Source: Ruegeria_B marisflavi
GTDB taxonomy: Bacteria > Pseudomonadota > Alphaproteobacteria > Rhodobacterales > Rhodobacteraceae
Assembly: GCF_025673445.1 (NCBI RefSeq)
Contig: NZ_JAOVQN010000002.1
Location: forward strand, 1-64,000
Length of the DNA: 64,000 bases
Direction of reading: 5' to 3'
Shown here: positions 25,852-33,495 of the stretch, one piece after another
Layout of the letters: each line of letters starts with the position of its first letter
Position numbering within the stretch: position 1 is the stretch's first letter
Made by a program: the position numbers and the translations under genes
Notes under the pieces: generated by a model
The model's input: only the letters and a program-made list of their open reading frames with translations
What the model was told of the DNA's origin: nothing
Databases searched by the model: none

Positions 25852-25898
25852 AATTGGCCGTTTTGCCCCTACGCCATGGAAGGAATTGACCGTTTTGT
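25852..25898. promoter_or_regulatory. Pair of 15-bp direct repeats upstream of mipZ
   Basis: aattggccgttttgc (25852-25866) and aattgaccgttttgt (25884-25898) match at 13 of 15 bases and are 32 bp apart, about three helical turns. They lie 165-210 bp upstream of the mipZ start codon and beyond the 3' end of the next RTX gene. This suggests a site for a dimeric or cooperatively bound regulator. Nothing else is seen in the 250-bp gap. Confidence 0.4.
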
Positions 25899-25939
25899 AC
25901 AGGCTAGGTCCGGGCCTGTCGCCGCGCCACGTGCAAGAT

Positions 25940-27751
25940 TCAGGCCAGCAGGTCGAACACGTCGCTGCCGATCTGGAGGTTGATCGCGCTTTGCCCCTCG
26001 CCATCCACCAGCGCCCACATGATCTGTCCGGTCGGGCGGTAGATCACAAACGCCTCCTGCACCGCGTCGTCCCCGGCGCGTTCGCCCTCGGCATTCTGGG
26101 TGTGGTTGAAGTTGATCTGGAACTGTGACCGGGTCGCCGACAGCGTGCCGAATTGCAGGATATCGCCTTCGGCCGCGCTGTAATCCTGCACCCAGTCCGA
26201 GCCGTGGCCCGCAGCGCCAACGTGGAAGAACCGGTCTGCGCCCGATCCGCCATTCACCCGGTCGGATCCGTATCCACCGTTGAGGAAATCGTTGCCGTCG
26301 CCGCCGAACAGTATGTCGGAAAAGGCGTTGCCGGTGATCACGTCGTCGCCGGCCTGGCCGACGATCATGTCCACCCCGTTGCCGCCATTGATCGTGTCGT
26401 TGCCGTCCTGGCCATAGGCCAGATCGTTGCCGTCGCCGAGGAAGATTATGTCGTCGCCGGTGCCGCCCGTCACCTCGTCACGGAGCGCGCCGCCGTTGAT
26501 GGTATCGTTGCCATCTTCCCCGTGCAGTTTGTTGTAGCCGTTGCCTGTCCTCAGGTCGTCATCACCCTCGCCGCCGCGCAGGGTGTCGCCACTGTCGGAC
26601 CCGAGGAGGGTGTCATTGCCTGTCCGTCCCACAAGCAGGCTGGGACCCGGATGAAGATCGGCGCGCAGCAGGTCATTGCCCGCGCCGCCGTCGAGCGTGT
26701 CGGTTCCCGGCCCGGCGATCAGCAGATCGTGACCGTCATTGGCATGGATCAGATCGTCGCCACCCGCGCCGACCAACGTGTCATTGCCGGCGCCGCCGAT
26801 CATCGTATCGTTGCCGTCAGTGCCGGTTTCCGCCAGCGACATGACGCCAAAGAGGATATCGGAAGTCAGAAGAACCGTGTTCGGCATGAACCAGTGAGAT
26901 ATCTGAACCTGCTCGACATCGCGCAGGTGAACCTCTTCCTCGCCGATGCTGAGGACGATCAGATCATCCACCTGTTCGAACATGTAGGGCAGCGACAGAT
27001 GGCTGGGGCTGGCGGTCTGGCCTAAGATCGTGACGACATCGTAGCCTGCCCCGCCGTCGATCGTATCAGAGCCGGTTTGGCCGAGGTGATCACCGATCCT
27101 GTCGTCTCCATCGCCGCCGAAAATCAGGCTGCCCTGGAGTGACCTGTAGGCGTTCGAAGTGATGAAGTCGTCACCGGCCCCACCGTCGATCGTGTCGTTG
27201 CCGTTACCGCCATGCAGCTGGTCGTTTCCAGTGCCGCCGGTCAGGCTGTCGTTGCCGGTTGCCCCAAAGGCGAAATCGTTGCCCGGCGATCCGGTCAGGG
27301 TCAGGCCGCCGGTTGCCGCCGCCGCCAGGTCGGGCCAGAAAGATGCCCCATAGGTCTCCATGGTGAAAGACGAACTCCCCGAGGCGTCAATGCTGAGTGC
27401 CGGGCCGAGAAGCGCGGCCAGTTCGGTAAACCTGCTCCCTCGGCTTTCCTCCTGTGCGCTCAGGAACTCGGTCACGGTCCATGCGATATCGGTGATCTCG
27501 ACCTCGGCTCCGGGCGGGCCGAAGGCCGTGTCCACGATCAGCACCCGCGTGATCGTGCCCCCGGTCAGGGCCCCTTCGGTGTCATAGGTAAAGCCAGTGC
27601 CGGAGAGGGTCACGCTTTCGCCGCTCTCCGCATCCGGCCGGGCGACAAGCTCGGTTGCGGTGCCGGTGCCGGAGGTCCGGTTCATCTCGGTCCGGCTCAG
27701 AACATCCGGGATAGCGAAGAAAAATGCGGAGTTGTAAAGAATATGGGCCAT
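25940..27751 (-). CDS. RTX calcium-binding protein, unknown N-terminal domain
   Basis: 603 residues from the ATG at 27751. Residues 1-150 form a domain I do not recognise, containing TELVARPDAESGESVTLSGT and a region with SSSFTMETYGASFWPDLA. Two blocks of RTX repeats follow (about 160-215 and 300-490), separated by a stretch that ends FEQVDDLIVLSIGEEEVHLR. It ends with the shared secretion tail (YRPTGQIMWALVDGEGQ). No catalytic motif or signal peptide is visible. It is the last of four consecutive RTX genes on the minus strand. Confidence 0.82.
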   Translation of the reverse strand: MAHILYNSAFFFAIPDVLSRTEMNRTSGTGTATELVARPDAESGESVTLSGTGFTYDTEGALTGGTITRVLIVDTAFGPPGAEVEITDIAWTVTEFLSAQEESRGSRFTELAALLGPALSIDASGSSSFTMETYGASFWPDLAAAATGGLTLTGSPGNDFAFGATGNDSLTGGTGNDQLHGGNGNDTIDGGAGDDFITSNAYRSLQGSLIFGGDGDDRIGDHLGQTGSDTIDGGAGYDVVTILGQTASPSHLSLPYMFEQVDDLIVLSIGEEEVHLRDVEQVQISHWFMPNTVLLTSDILFGVMSLAETGTDGNDTMIGGAGNDTLVGAGGDDLIHANDGHDLLIAGPGTDTLDGGAGNDLLRADLHPGPSLLVGRTGNDTLLGSDSGDTLRGGEGDDDLRTGNGYNKLHGEDGNDTINGGALRDEVTGGTGDDIIFLGDGNDLAYGQDGNDTINGGNGVDMIVGQAGDDVITGNAFSDILFGGDGNDFLNGGYGSDRVNGGSGADRFFHVGAAGHGSDWVQDYSAAEGDILQFGTLSATRSQFQINFNHTQNAEGERAGDDAVQEAFVIYRPTGQIMWALVDGEGQSAINLQIGSDVFDLLA

Positions 27752-27775
27752 GGTCAAATACTTCTAAAAGAGGGT

Positions 27776-27799
27776 CCCCCACCCTGTGAGAGGTGGGGG
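27776..27799 (-). terminator. Terminator between two RTX genes
   Basis: A perfect 8-bp stem cccccacc (27776-27783) with ggtggggg (27792-27799) and an 8-nt loop is followed on the minus strand by ACCCTCTTTTAG. It lies 45 bp past the 772-residue RTX gene and 25 bp ahead of the next RTX start codon, so the two genes are probably separate transcripts or attenuated. Confidence 0.6.
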
Positions 27800-27843
27800 A
27801 GCAAGAAGAAGCATAGGACATTCACACGAAAAATATCAGCCCC

Positions 27844-30162
27844 TTATGCCAGCAGGTCGAACACGTCGCCACCGATTTGCAGGTTGATCGAGGACTGGCC
27901 TTGCCCATCCACAAGTGCCCACATGATCTGACCCGTTGGCCGGTAGATCACAAAGGCCTCTTGCACCGCGTCATCCCCGGCGCGCTCTCCCTCGGCGCTG
28001 GCGGTATGGTCGAAGTTGACCTGGAAGTCGGCGCGGGTAGCGGCCGCATTGCCGAAGAGCAGAACGTCACCCTCGGCGGCGTTATAGTCCTGCACCCAAT
28101 CAGAGCCATGATCGAAGATGCCCAGGTGATAGAACTTGTCGGCCCCGGTGCCGCCGTTGATCCGATCATGCCCGAACCCGCCATTGACGAAGTCATTGCC
28201 CGCACCGCCGAACACAAGGTCACTGAACGCCGAGCCGGTGATCACGTCGTCTCCATCCTGGCCCTGGACCTCGTCGACCCCAAAGCCACCGGCGATGGTG
28301 TCGTTGCCGCCCTGTCCATAAACCAGATCGTTGCCAGCGCCCGCGTCGACGGAATCGTTGCCTTCGCCGGCGTAGACGATGTCGCGCAGGTCGTCCGCAC
28401 CTGGCCCGCCGATGATGATGTCATCACCATCGCCGCCGTTGAGTGTATCGGCGCCCAAACCGCCATCCATGCTGTCATTGCCGGTGTCACCGATAAGACG
28501 GTCATTGCCGTCGAGGCCGAGGATCGTGTCGTCGCCCGCTGTGCCGTTCAAGACATCCGCTTCCGGCGTGCCCTCGATCGGACCGGTGCCCCCACCTGAA
28601 ACCAGATCCAGCAGGTCCACGAGACTCAGTGTCCGGTCAGTGAATTCGAAGAATTCGACCTCGCGCACACTGTCGGTGCCTTCGGACGTGACCAGAGTGA
28701 AGATCGCGCCGCTCAATCCGCCTGAGACCTCGGTACTGGCCACGTTGAACCGGGCGGTGTCGGTGCCGCTTCCGCCCCAGATGTCATCATTCCCGGCACC
28801 GCCATCGAGCGTGTCGTCGCCTTCGCCGCCCTGGAGCGTATCGTCCCCCGCCTCGCCCAGAAGCAGGTCGTTGCCGCCATTGGCAAAGATCACGTCATCG
28901 CCGCCCCTGGCTTCGATCTGGTCATCGCCTTCAGTGCCATTGAGCTCGTCGCTGCCGGGCGTGCCGATGATGGTACCAGACCCCGATCCATCCGGCACTT
29001 CGACCGATGTGAGAAGCTGGGCTGCCACTTCGTGCCAGGCTGGACCGCTTCCGTTTGCAACGGTAAAAGTGGCAATGGCCGATCCATCCGACAGTGCCGT
29101 AAGGTAGTCACCACCAGCAGCGCTGACCAAGGGATCATCATTTACCAAGACTTCGTCGCCGATCAACTCTCCGGTGGCAGAGAGCCGCTGAACATAGAGA
29201 CCCGGCGGATGCACGGCTCCGGTTCCGCGCAAGCCGTCCGAGCCCCACATAACCAGAAGATCGCCGTTCGAAAGCTGCGTCGCTGAGGGACGGTACGAGT
29301 CGAAGTCATGGCCGCCGTCGAGACGTATCTCGCTCCCGACAGGCGCTCCGCCAGAGTCATAGAAGCGCACGGCGATTTTCGAGATGGTACCCAGGCCAGG
29401 AGTATTCACACTTTGCGTGAAGAATACCGCAAAACCGCCGCCGGAAAGCGCAACCACATCGGGATCCACTCCAGAGTTGACCAAGAACTCGGGGCCCAGT
29501 TTCGACCCCGAGCCATCGAACCTTTGGGCATAGATGTCGCGGTCTTCTGACAGCCAGGTCACCACGAAACCGCCGGTCGCCAAGGCCGCGATGCTGGCAT
29601 CGGTCTGCCCGTTCTCGACAGTCGTGTTGACGACAAAGTCCGGATCGCTGCTGGTACCGGTCGTCGTCAGTATCTGGCCGGCAATTCCATAGCTGAATCT
29701 GTCGTCGAAGACGAAACTGTCCCAGACAACGGCGAGGTTGCCGTTGTTGAGCAAGACGGCATCCGGCTCTTTTTGGACGCTGTTCGTATGGGTGTTGACC
29801 TGAAATGGATCACCCACAAGCGTGCCGCTGGCATCCACTCGCTGACCTTCGATACCGGTGGAGGAGCCATCGACGACCGCACCGGTATGAAACACCACAA
29901 AACCGCCGTCAGACAGGGCGACGACCGACAATTCCGATTCTATTCCACTGGTATCGTCCAGAACCTCGAAGGCTGGTCCGGGAGTTCCATCGGCATCGTA
30001 CATCCGCGCAAGAATGCGATGATTGCCCAGCATTTCGTCAGTGTCGTGCCAGACAACGACGTACCCGTTTGTCAGGCGCGCTGCCTCTGCATCATCCTGA
30101 AATCCCGTAGGGTCTGAGTTGACAATAAACGGGTCGCCGCTGGGCTGCGAGATGATAGCCAT
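27844..30162 (-). CDS. RTX protein with N-terminal propeller-like repeats
   Basis: 772 residues from the ATG at 30162, with CAGGAG upstream. Residues 1-380 hold about seven diverged repeats of 50-60 residues. Each has a core like LSDGGFVVFHT, LNNGNLAVVWDS, LATGGFVVTWLS or LSNGDLLVMWGS, followed by a strand such as IAGQIL or YVQRLS and then FVVNT. This resembles a beta-propeller. The remainder is RTX blocks plus the shared tail. DNA of the last 724 bp is almost identical to that of the next gene upstream. A binding or adhesive role is inferred; no enzyme motif is present. Confidence 0.82.
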   Translation of the reverse strand: MAIISQPSGDPFIVNSDPTGFQDDAEAARLTNGYVVVWHDTDEMLGNHRILARMYDADGTPGPAFEVLDDTSGIESELSVVALSDGGFVVFHTGAVVDGSSTGIEGQRVDASGTLVGDPFQVNTHTNSVQKEPDAVLLNNGNLAVVWDSFVFDDRFSYGIAGQILTTTGTSSDPDFVVNTTVENGQTDASIAALATGGFVVTWLSEDRDIYAQRFDGSGSKLGPEFLVNSGVDPDVVALSGGGFAVFFTQSVNTPGLGTISKIAVRFYDSGGAPVGSEIRLDGGHDFDSYRPSATQLSNGDLLVMWGSDGLRGTGAVHPPGLYVQRLSATGELIGDEVLVNDDPLVSAAGGDYLTALSDGSAIATFTVANGSGPAWHEVAAQLLTSVEVPDGSGSGTIIGTPGSDELNGTEGDDQIEARGGDDVIFANGGNDLLLGEAGDDTLQGGEGDDTLDGGAGNDDIWGGSGTDTARFNVASTEVSGGLSGAIFTLVTSEGTDSVREVEFFEFTDRTLSLVDLLDLVSGGGTGPIEGTPEADVLNGTAGDDTILGLDGNDRLIGDTGNDSMDGGLGADTLNGGDGDDIIIGGPGADDLRDIVYAGEGNDSVDAGAGNDLVYGQGGNDTIAGGFGVDEVQGQDGDDVITGSAFSDLVFGGAGNDFVNGGFGHDRINGGTGADKFYHLGIFDHGSDWVQDYNAAEGDVLLFGNAAATRADFQVNFDHTASAEGERAGDDAVQEAFVIYRPTGQIMWALVDGQGQSSINLQIGGDVFDLLA
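27849..28572. repeat. Near-identical RTX tail repeat, copy 1
   Basis: This 724-bp stretch matches 30389-31112 at a constant offset of 2540 bp with no indel and only scattered substitutions. It covers the 3' third of the 772-residue RTX gene and stops abruptly at the ttccggcgtgcc position in both genes. The tails of the other four RTX genes are more diverged at the DNA level. Confidence 0.85.
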
Positions 30163-30383
30163 GGTCACTCCTGATGTTTATTTGATGCGAGTTTTCCTTT
30201 GAGAATTTTATTGAATGCGAATACGCGGGGCTGCCCCTCGACCGCGCTGCCCAAGATCCTACCACTTTTTCCTTTATTCCCAAAGCGGGAGTTCCGGTTC
30301 GACACGTCCGCGCGCAAGAGTGGGGCGGAGCGCTCCAAGGCATCCCCACGGAGATTTGCCAGAATCCTGTCTGTCCGAGACCG

Positions 30384-33221
30384 TCAGGTCAGCAGGTCGA
30401 ACACGTCGCCACCGATTTGCAGGTTGATCGAGGACTGGCCTTGCCCATCCACAAGTGCCCACATGATCTGACCCGTTGGCCGGTAGATCACAAAGGCCTC
30501 TTGCACCGCGTCATCCCCGGCGCGCTCGCCCTCGGCGCTGGCGGTATGGTTGAAGTTGACCTGGAAGTCGGCGCGGGTAGCGGCCGCATTGCCGAAGAGC
30601 AGCACGTCACCCTCGGCGGCGTTGTAGTCCTGCACCCAGTCAGAGCCATGATCGAAGATGCCCAGGTGATAGAACTTGTCCGCGCCACTGCCGCCGTTGA
30701 TCCGGTCATGACCGAAGCCACCATTGACGAAGTCACTCCCGGCGCCGCCAAAGACCAGATCGGAGAAGGCCGAGCCGGTAATCACGTCGTCACCATCCTG
30801 GCCCTGGATCTCGTCCACGCCGAAGCCACCGGCGATGGTGTCGTTGCCGCCCTGTCCATAGACCAGATCATTGCCGGCGCCCGCGTCGACTGAATCGTTG
30901 CCTTCGCCCGCGTAGACGATGTCGCGCAGGTCGTCCGCACCTGGCCCGCCGATGATGATGTCATCACCATCGCCGCCGTTGAGTGTATCGGCGCCCAAAC
31001 CGCCATCCATGCTGTCATTGCCGGTGTCACCGATAAGACGGTCATTGCCGTCGAGGCCGAGGATCGTGTCGTCGCCGGCTGTGCCGTTCAAGGCATCCGC
31101 TTCCGGCGTGCCTGTGATCGGTTCTGAACCTACCGGGAAAAGATCGGCGACAAGTAATTCTCTATCGTCAAACCCAATGACCTCGACATTTCGTAAAATG
31201 TCGGTCCCTTCGGAAGAGACCACCTGGATATCACCAGAGGCCAATTGCGTGATTGTGGCATCGCTGGAAACTCCGGAATACTGAGCCTGGTCCTCACCTC
31301 CAGCACCGTCAAAGAAATCGTCCCCATCGCGAAGACGGACACGTTCGCCCCTCTCCGACCCGGTAATAGAATCGTTCAGTCTGCCGCCGCGAAATTCGAA
31401 GTAACCGGTTCCTACGATTGTATCAGTGCCGCCAAAGCCATCTTCGCTAACGATACCGGTGCCCAGATCGGCAATAACCCCGGTCGATGCGGAAGACGAA
31501 TCGTAGTCCAACCTTACGCGCCCCGGGCTATCCTGGACCACGAGTCGATCGTCACCCCCGTACCCACGCAGAACGATATTGCCACCCTCGGCGGCAGACG
31601 CGGTCAACGTGTCATTCTGGAACGTGCCAAAAAGCTGGAACCAGCTGTTCTCCATCGCGTTTTGCACATCCGTCAGCGTCGTGGTTCCACCCGAGGCTTT
31701 AACGATTGTGCCGGTGTTGGCTACGCCGTCTATCGTGGCCTGAATGCCCATGCTCAGATCGAAATGCGCCACTCCGATGTTACCATCGGTCACTGCGCTG
31801 AAATCGATCAGGTCATCGCCAGTACCCGCGTTTATTTCGTCAAAGGCGTCACCGGTTCCACCGCCTGCATTGATTGTGTCGTTGCCGTCACCGCTGCGAA
31901 TCCGGTCGCTGCCCAAACCGTCGCTGATAAGGTCGTTGCCGTCTTCGCTGCGAATATCGTCATCGCCGGCGGAGCCCGTGATCGTGTCGCCAAGATCAGT
32001 CCCGCGGATCTGGTCGAGCGGGTCCCCCAGGATCGTGTCGGTACCACCAAAGCCGTCTTCGCTGACAATCCCTGTGCCCAGATTGGCGATGATCCCAGTG
32101 GTTACAGTATTGGACCGATAATCCAGTCGGACCGTTCCCGGCCCCGAAACGATGTTGAACGTGTCATTGCCCTGATACCCGCGTATCGAAGCAAAGCCGC
32201 CCTCGACCGTGCTTACCGTGAAGGTATCGTCATGCGCTGTGCCGTAGATGATCAATTGATCAACCAGCATGGCGTTTCGCGCATCCGTCAGCGTCGTCGT
32301 ACCGCCCGAGCTTTTGACGATACTGCCGGTATTGGCGCCGCCATCGATAGAGACCTGAATGCCTGCGTTCAGATCGAAATGTGCCAGCGCGACGGACCCG
32401 CCAGCCACAGCGCTAAGATCGATCACATCATCGCCGATTCCGGACCAGTATTCATTATAGGCATCATCGCCGCCACCGGTCGCATTGATCGTGTCGTTGC
32501 CGTCACCTGCACGAATGACGTCGTTACCCAATCCATCGCTCAGCAGATCGTTGCCGCCTTCGCTGCGAATATCGTCATCGCCAGCAGAGCCGGAGATCGT
32601 GTCGCCCAGATCAGTCCCGCGGATCTGGTCGAGCGGGTCCCCCAGGATGGTGTCGGTACCACCAAAGCCGTCTTCGCTAACAATACCGGTCGCCAGATCG
32701 GCGACGATCCCTGTGGTTACGGAACTGGCCCGATAATCCAGTCGGACCGTTCCCGGCCCCGAAACGATGTTGAACGTGTCATTGCCGCCCAGACCGCGCA
32801 TCATGGCAAAGCCACCTTCGACCGCAGTTACCGTGAATGTATCATTGTGATTGGAGCCGAAGACCCCAAACCCATCTGCCAACATTGCGGTACGAACATC
32901 TGTTATAGTGGTTGTGCCGCTGGCCGCTTTGTCGATGGTGCCGGTATTTGCCGTTCCGTCGATGGTTACTGTGACGCCATTGGTGAGACTGTCGAAGCCT
33001 AACGCCTGGAAACCGCTGGTGGCATCGCTGAGAATGAGCAGGTCATTGCCCGTGCCGGTGTCGGTATAGTCGAATTCGTTATTGTCACCGGGGTTTACGG
33101 TGTCATCCCCGGCACCGGATGAAATGATATCAGTGCCTCCAAAAGTGTTGATGACATCATCTTCTACACCGGTGGTGATATTGTCGTTTCCGGTTGTTCC
33201 ATTTGTTACAAGCACAACCAC
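30384..33221 (-). CDS. RTX protein with three 205-residue tandem repeats
   Basis: 945 residues if started at the GTG at 33221, which has GGAGGGG seven bases upstream; a TTG nine codons earlier is the alternative. Residues about 55-670 are three copies of a 205-residue unit. Each contains an IDGxANTGxIxKxxxGTTTxTD strand, then GNDTFNIVSGPGTVRLDYR, then GIVSEDGFGGTDTI and one or two RTX turns. The C-terminal third is RTX plus the shared secretion tail. No catalytic residues or signal peptide are visible. The design suggests a long calcium-stiffened extracellular or surface protein. Confidence 0.8.
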   Translation of the reverse strand: MVVLVTNGTTGNDNITTGVEDDVINTFGGTDIISSGAGDDTVNPGDNNEFDYTDTGTGNDLLILSDATSGFQALGFDSLTNGVTVTIDGTANTGTIDKAASGTTTITDVRTAMLADGFGVFGSNHNDTFTVTAVEGGFAMMRGLGGNDTFNIVSGPGTVRLDYRASSVTTGIVADLATGIVSEDGFGGTDTILGDPLDQIRGTDLGDTISGSAGDDDIRSEGGNDLLSDGLGNDVIRAGDGNDTINATGGGDDAYNEYWSGIGDDVIDLSAVAGGSVALAHFDLNAGIQVSIDGGANTGSIVKSSGGTTTLTDARNAMLVDQLIIYGTAHDDTFTVSTVEGGFASIRGYQGNDTFNIVSGPGTVRLDYRSNTVTTGIIANLGTGIVSEDGFGGTDTILGDPLDQIRGTDLGDTITGSAGDDDIRSEDGNDLISDGLGSDRIRSGDGNDTINAGGGTGDAFDEINAGTGDDLIDFSAVTDGNIGVAHFDLSMGIQATIDGVANTGTIVKASGGTTTLTDVQNAMENSWFQLFGTFQNDTLTASAAEGGNIVLRGYGGDDRLVVQDSPGRVRLDYDSSSASTGVIADLGTGIVSEDGFGGTDTIVGTGYFEFRGGRLNDSITGSERGERVRLRDGDDFFDGAGGEDQAQYSGVSSDATITQLASGDIQVVSSEGTDILRNVEVIGFDDRELLVADLFPVGSEPITGTPEADALNGTAGDDTILGLDGNDRLIGDTGNDSMDGGLGADTLNGGDGDDIIIGGPGADDLRDIVYAGEGNDSVDAGAGNDLVYGQGGNDTIAGGFGVDEIQGQDGDDVITGSAFSDLVFGGAGSDFVNGGFGHDRINGGSGADKFYHLGIFDHGSDWVQDYNAAEGDVLLFGNAAATRADFQVNFNHTASAEGERAGDDAVQEAFVIYRPTGQIMWALVDGQGQSSINLQIGGDVFDLLT
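30389..31112. repeat. Near-identical RTX tail repeat, copy 2
   Basis: This is the partner of 27849-28572 at a 2540-bp offset. It covers the 3' end of the 945-residue RTX gene. The sharp boundary with unrelated upstream sequence suggests recent gene conversion or duplication. Confidence 0.85.
31240..33060. repeat. Three tandem 615-bp coding repeats
   Basis: The same landmarks recur at an exact 615-bp spacing: tcttcgct at 31441, 32056 and 32671, and the IDG codons at 31726, 32341 and 32956. Copies 2 and 3 are nearly identical over the central 200 bp (about 31977-32170 against 32592-32785), while the copy nearest 31300 is more diverged. Outer limits are approximate. Confidence 0.85.
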
Positions 33222-33266
33222 ATTTGCCCCTCCAATAAAAATGTTCAAAAACTTTGATAATGGTTC

Positions 33267-33295
33267 AGCTTATTAAGATTTCGCTTTTTGGTCAA
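33267..33295 (-). promoter_or_regulatory. Weak candidate promoter for the repeat-bearing RTX gene
   Basis: On the minus strand TTGACC (33295-33290) and TAAGCT (33272-33267) are 17 bp apart in an A+T-rich stretch, about 45 bp ahead of the GTG start. The -10 match is poor. Confidence 0.25.
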
Positions 33296-33462
33296 TTTTG
33301 CGCGGGATATCCGATTTCCCGAAGAGCCTCTTTGGCGCTTTGTTTTCGGTATGCGATTGCGCGTGCAGTTCTTTGCTGCCCAGGCCTAACGCCTTTTGCG
33401 TGAAGGGAAAAAATAGACCCCGTTTCAACGGGAAATGGGCATGATAGCCGCGAAAGATAGAG

Positions 33463-33486
33463 TGGAGCCGGTTTTTTGCGGCTCCA
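33463..33486 (-). terminator. Terminator-like hairpin after the lipase-like RTX gene
   Basis: An 8-bp stem tggagccg (33463-33470) with cggctcca (33479-33486) and an A/T-rich loop lies ten bases past the stop codon. The trailing T run is short and interrupted. Confidence 0.4.
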
Positions 33487-33495
33487 TTCTCCCTT

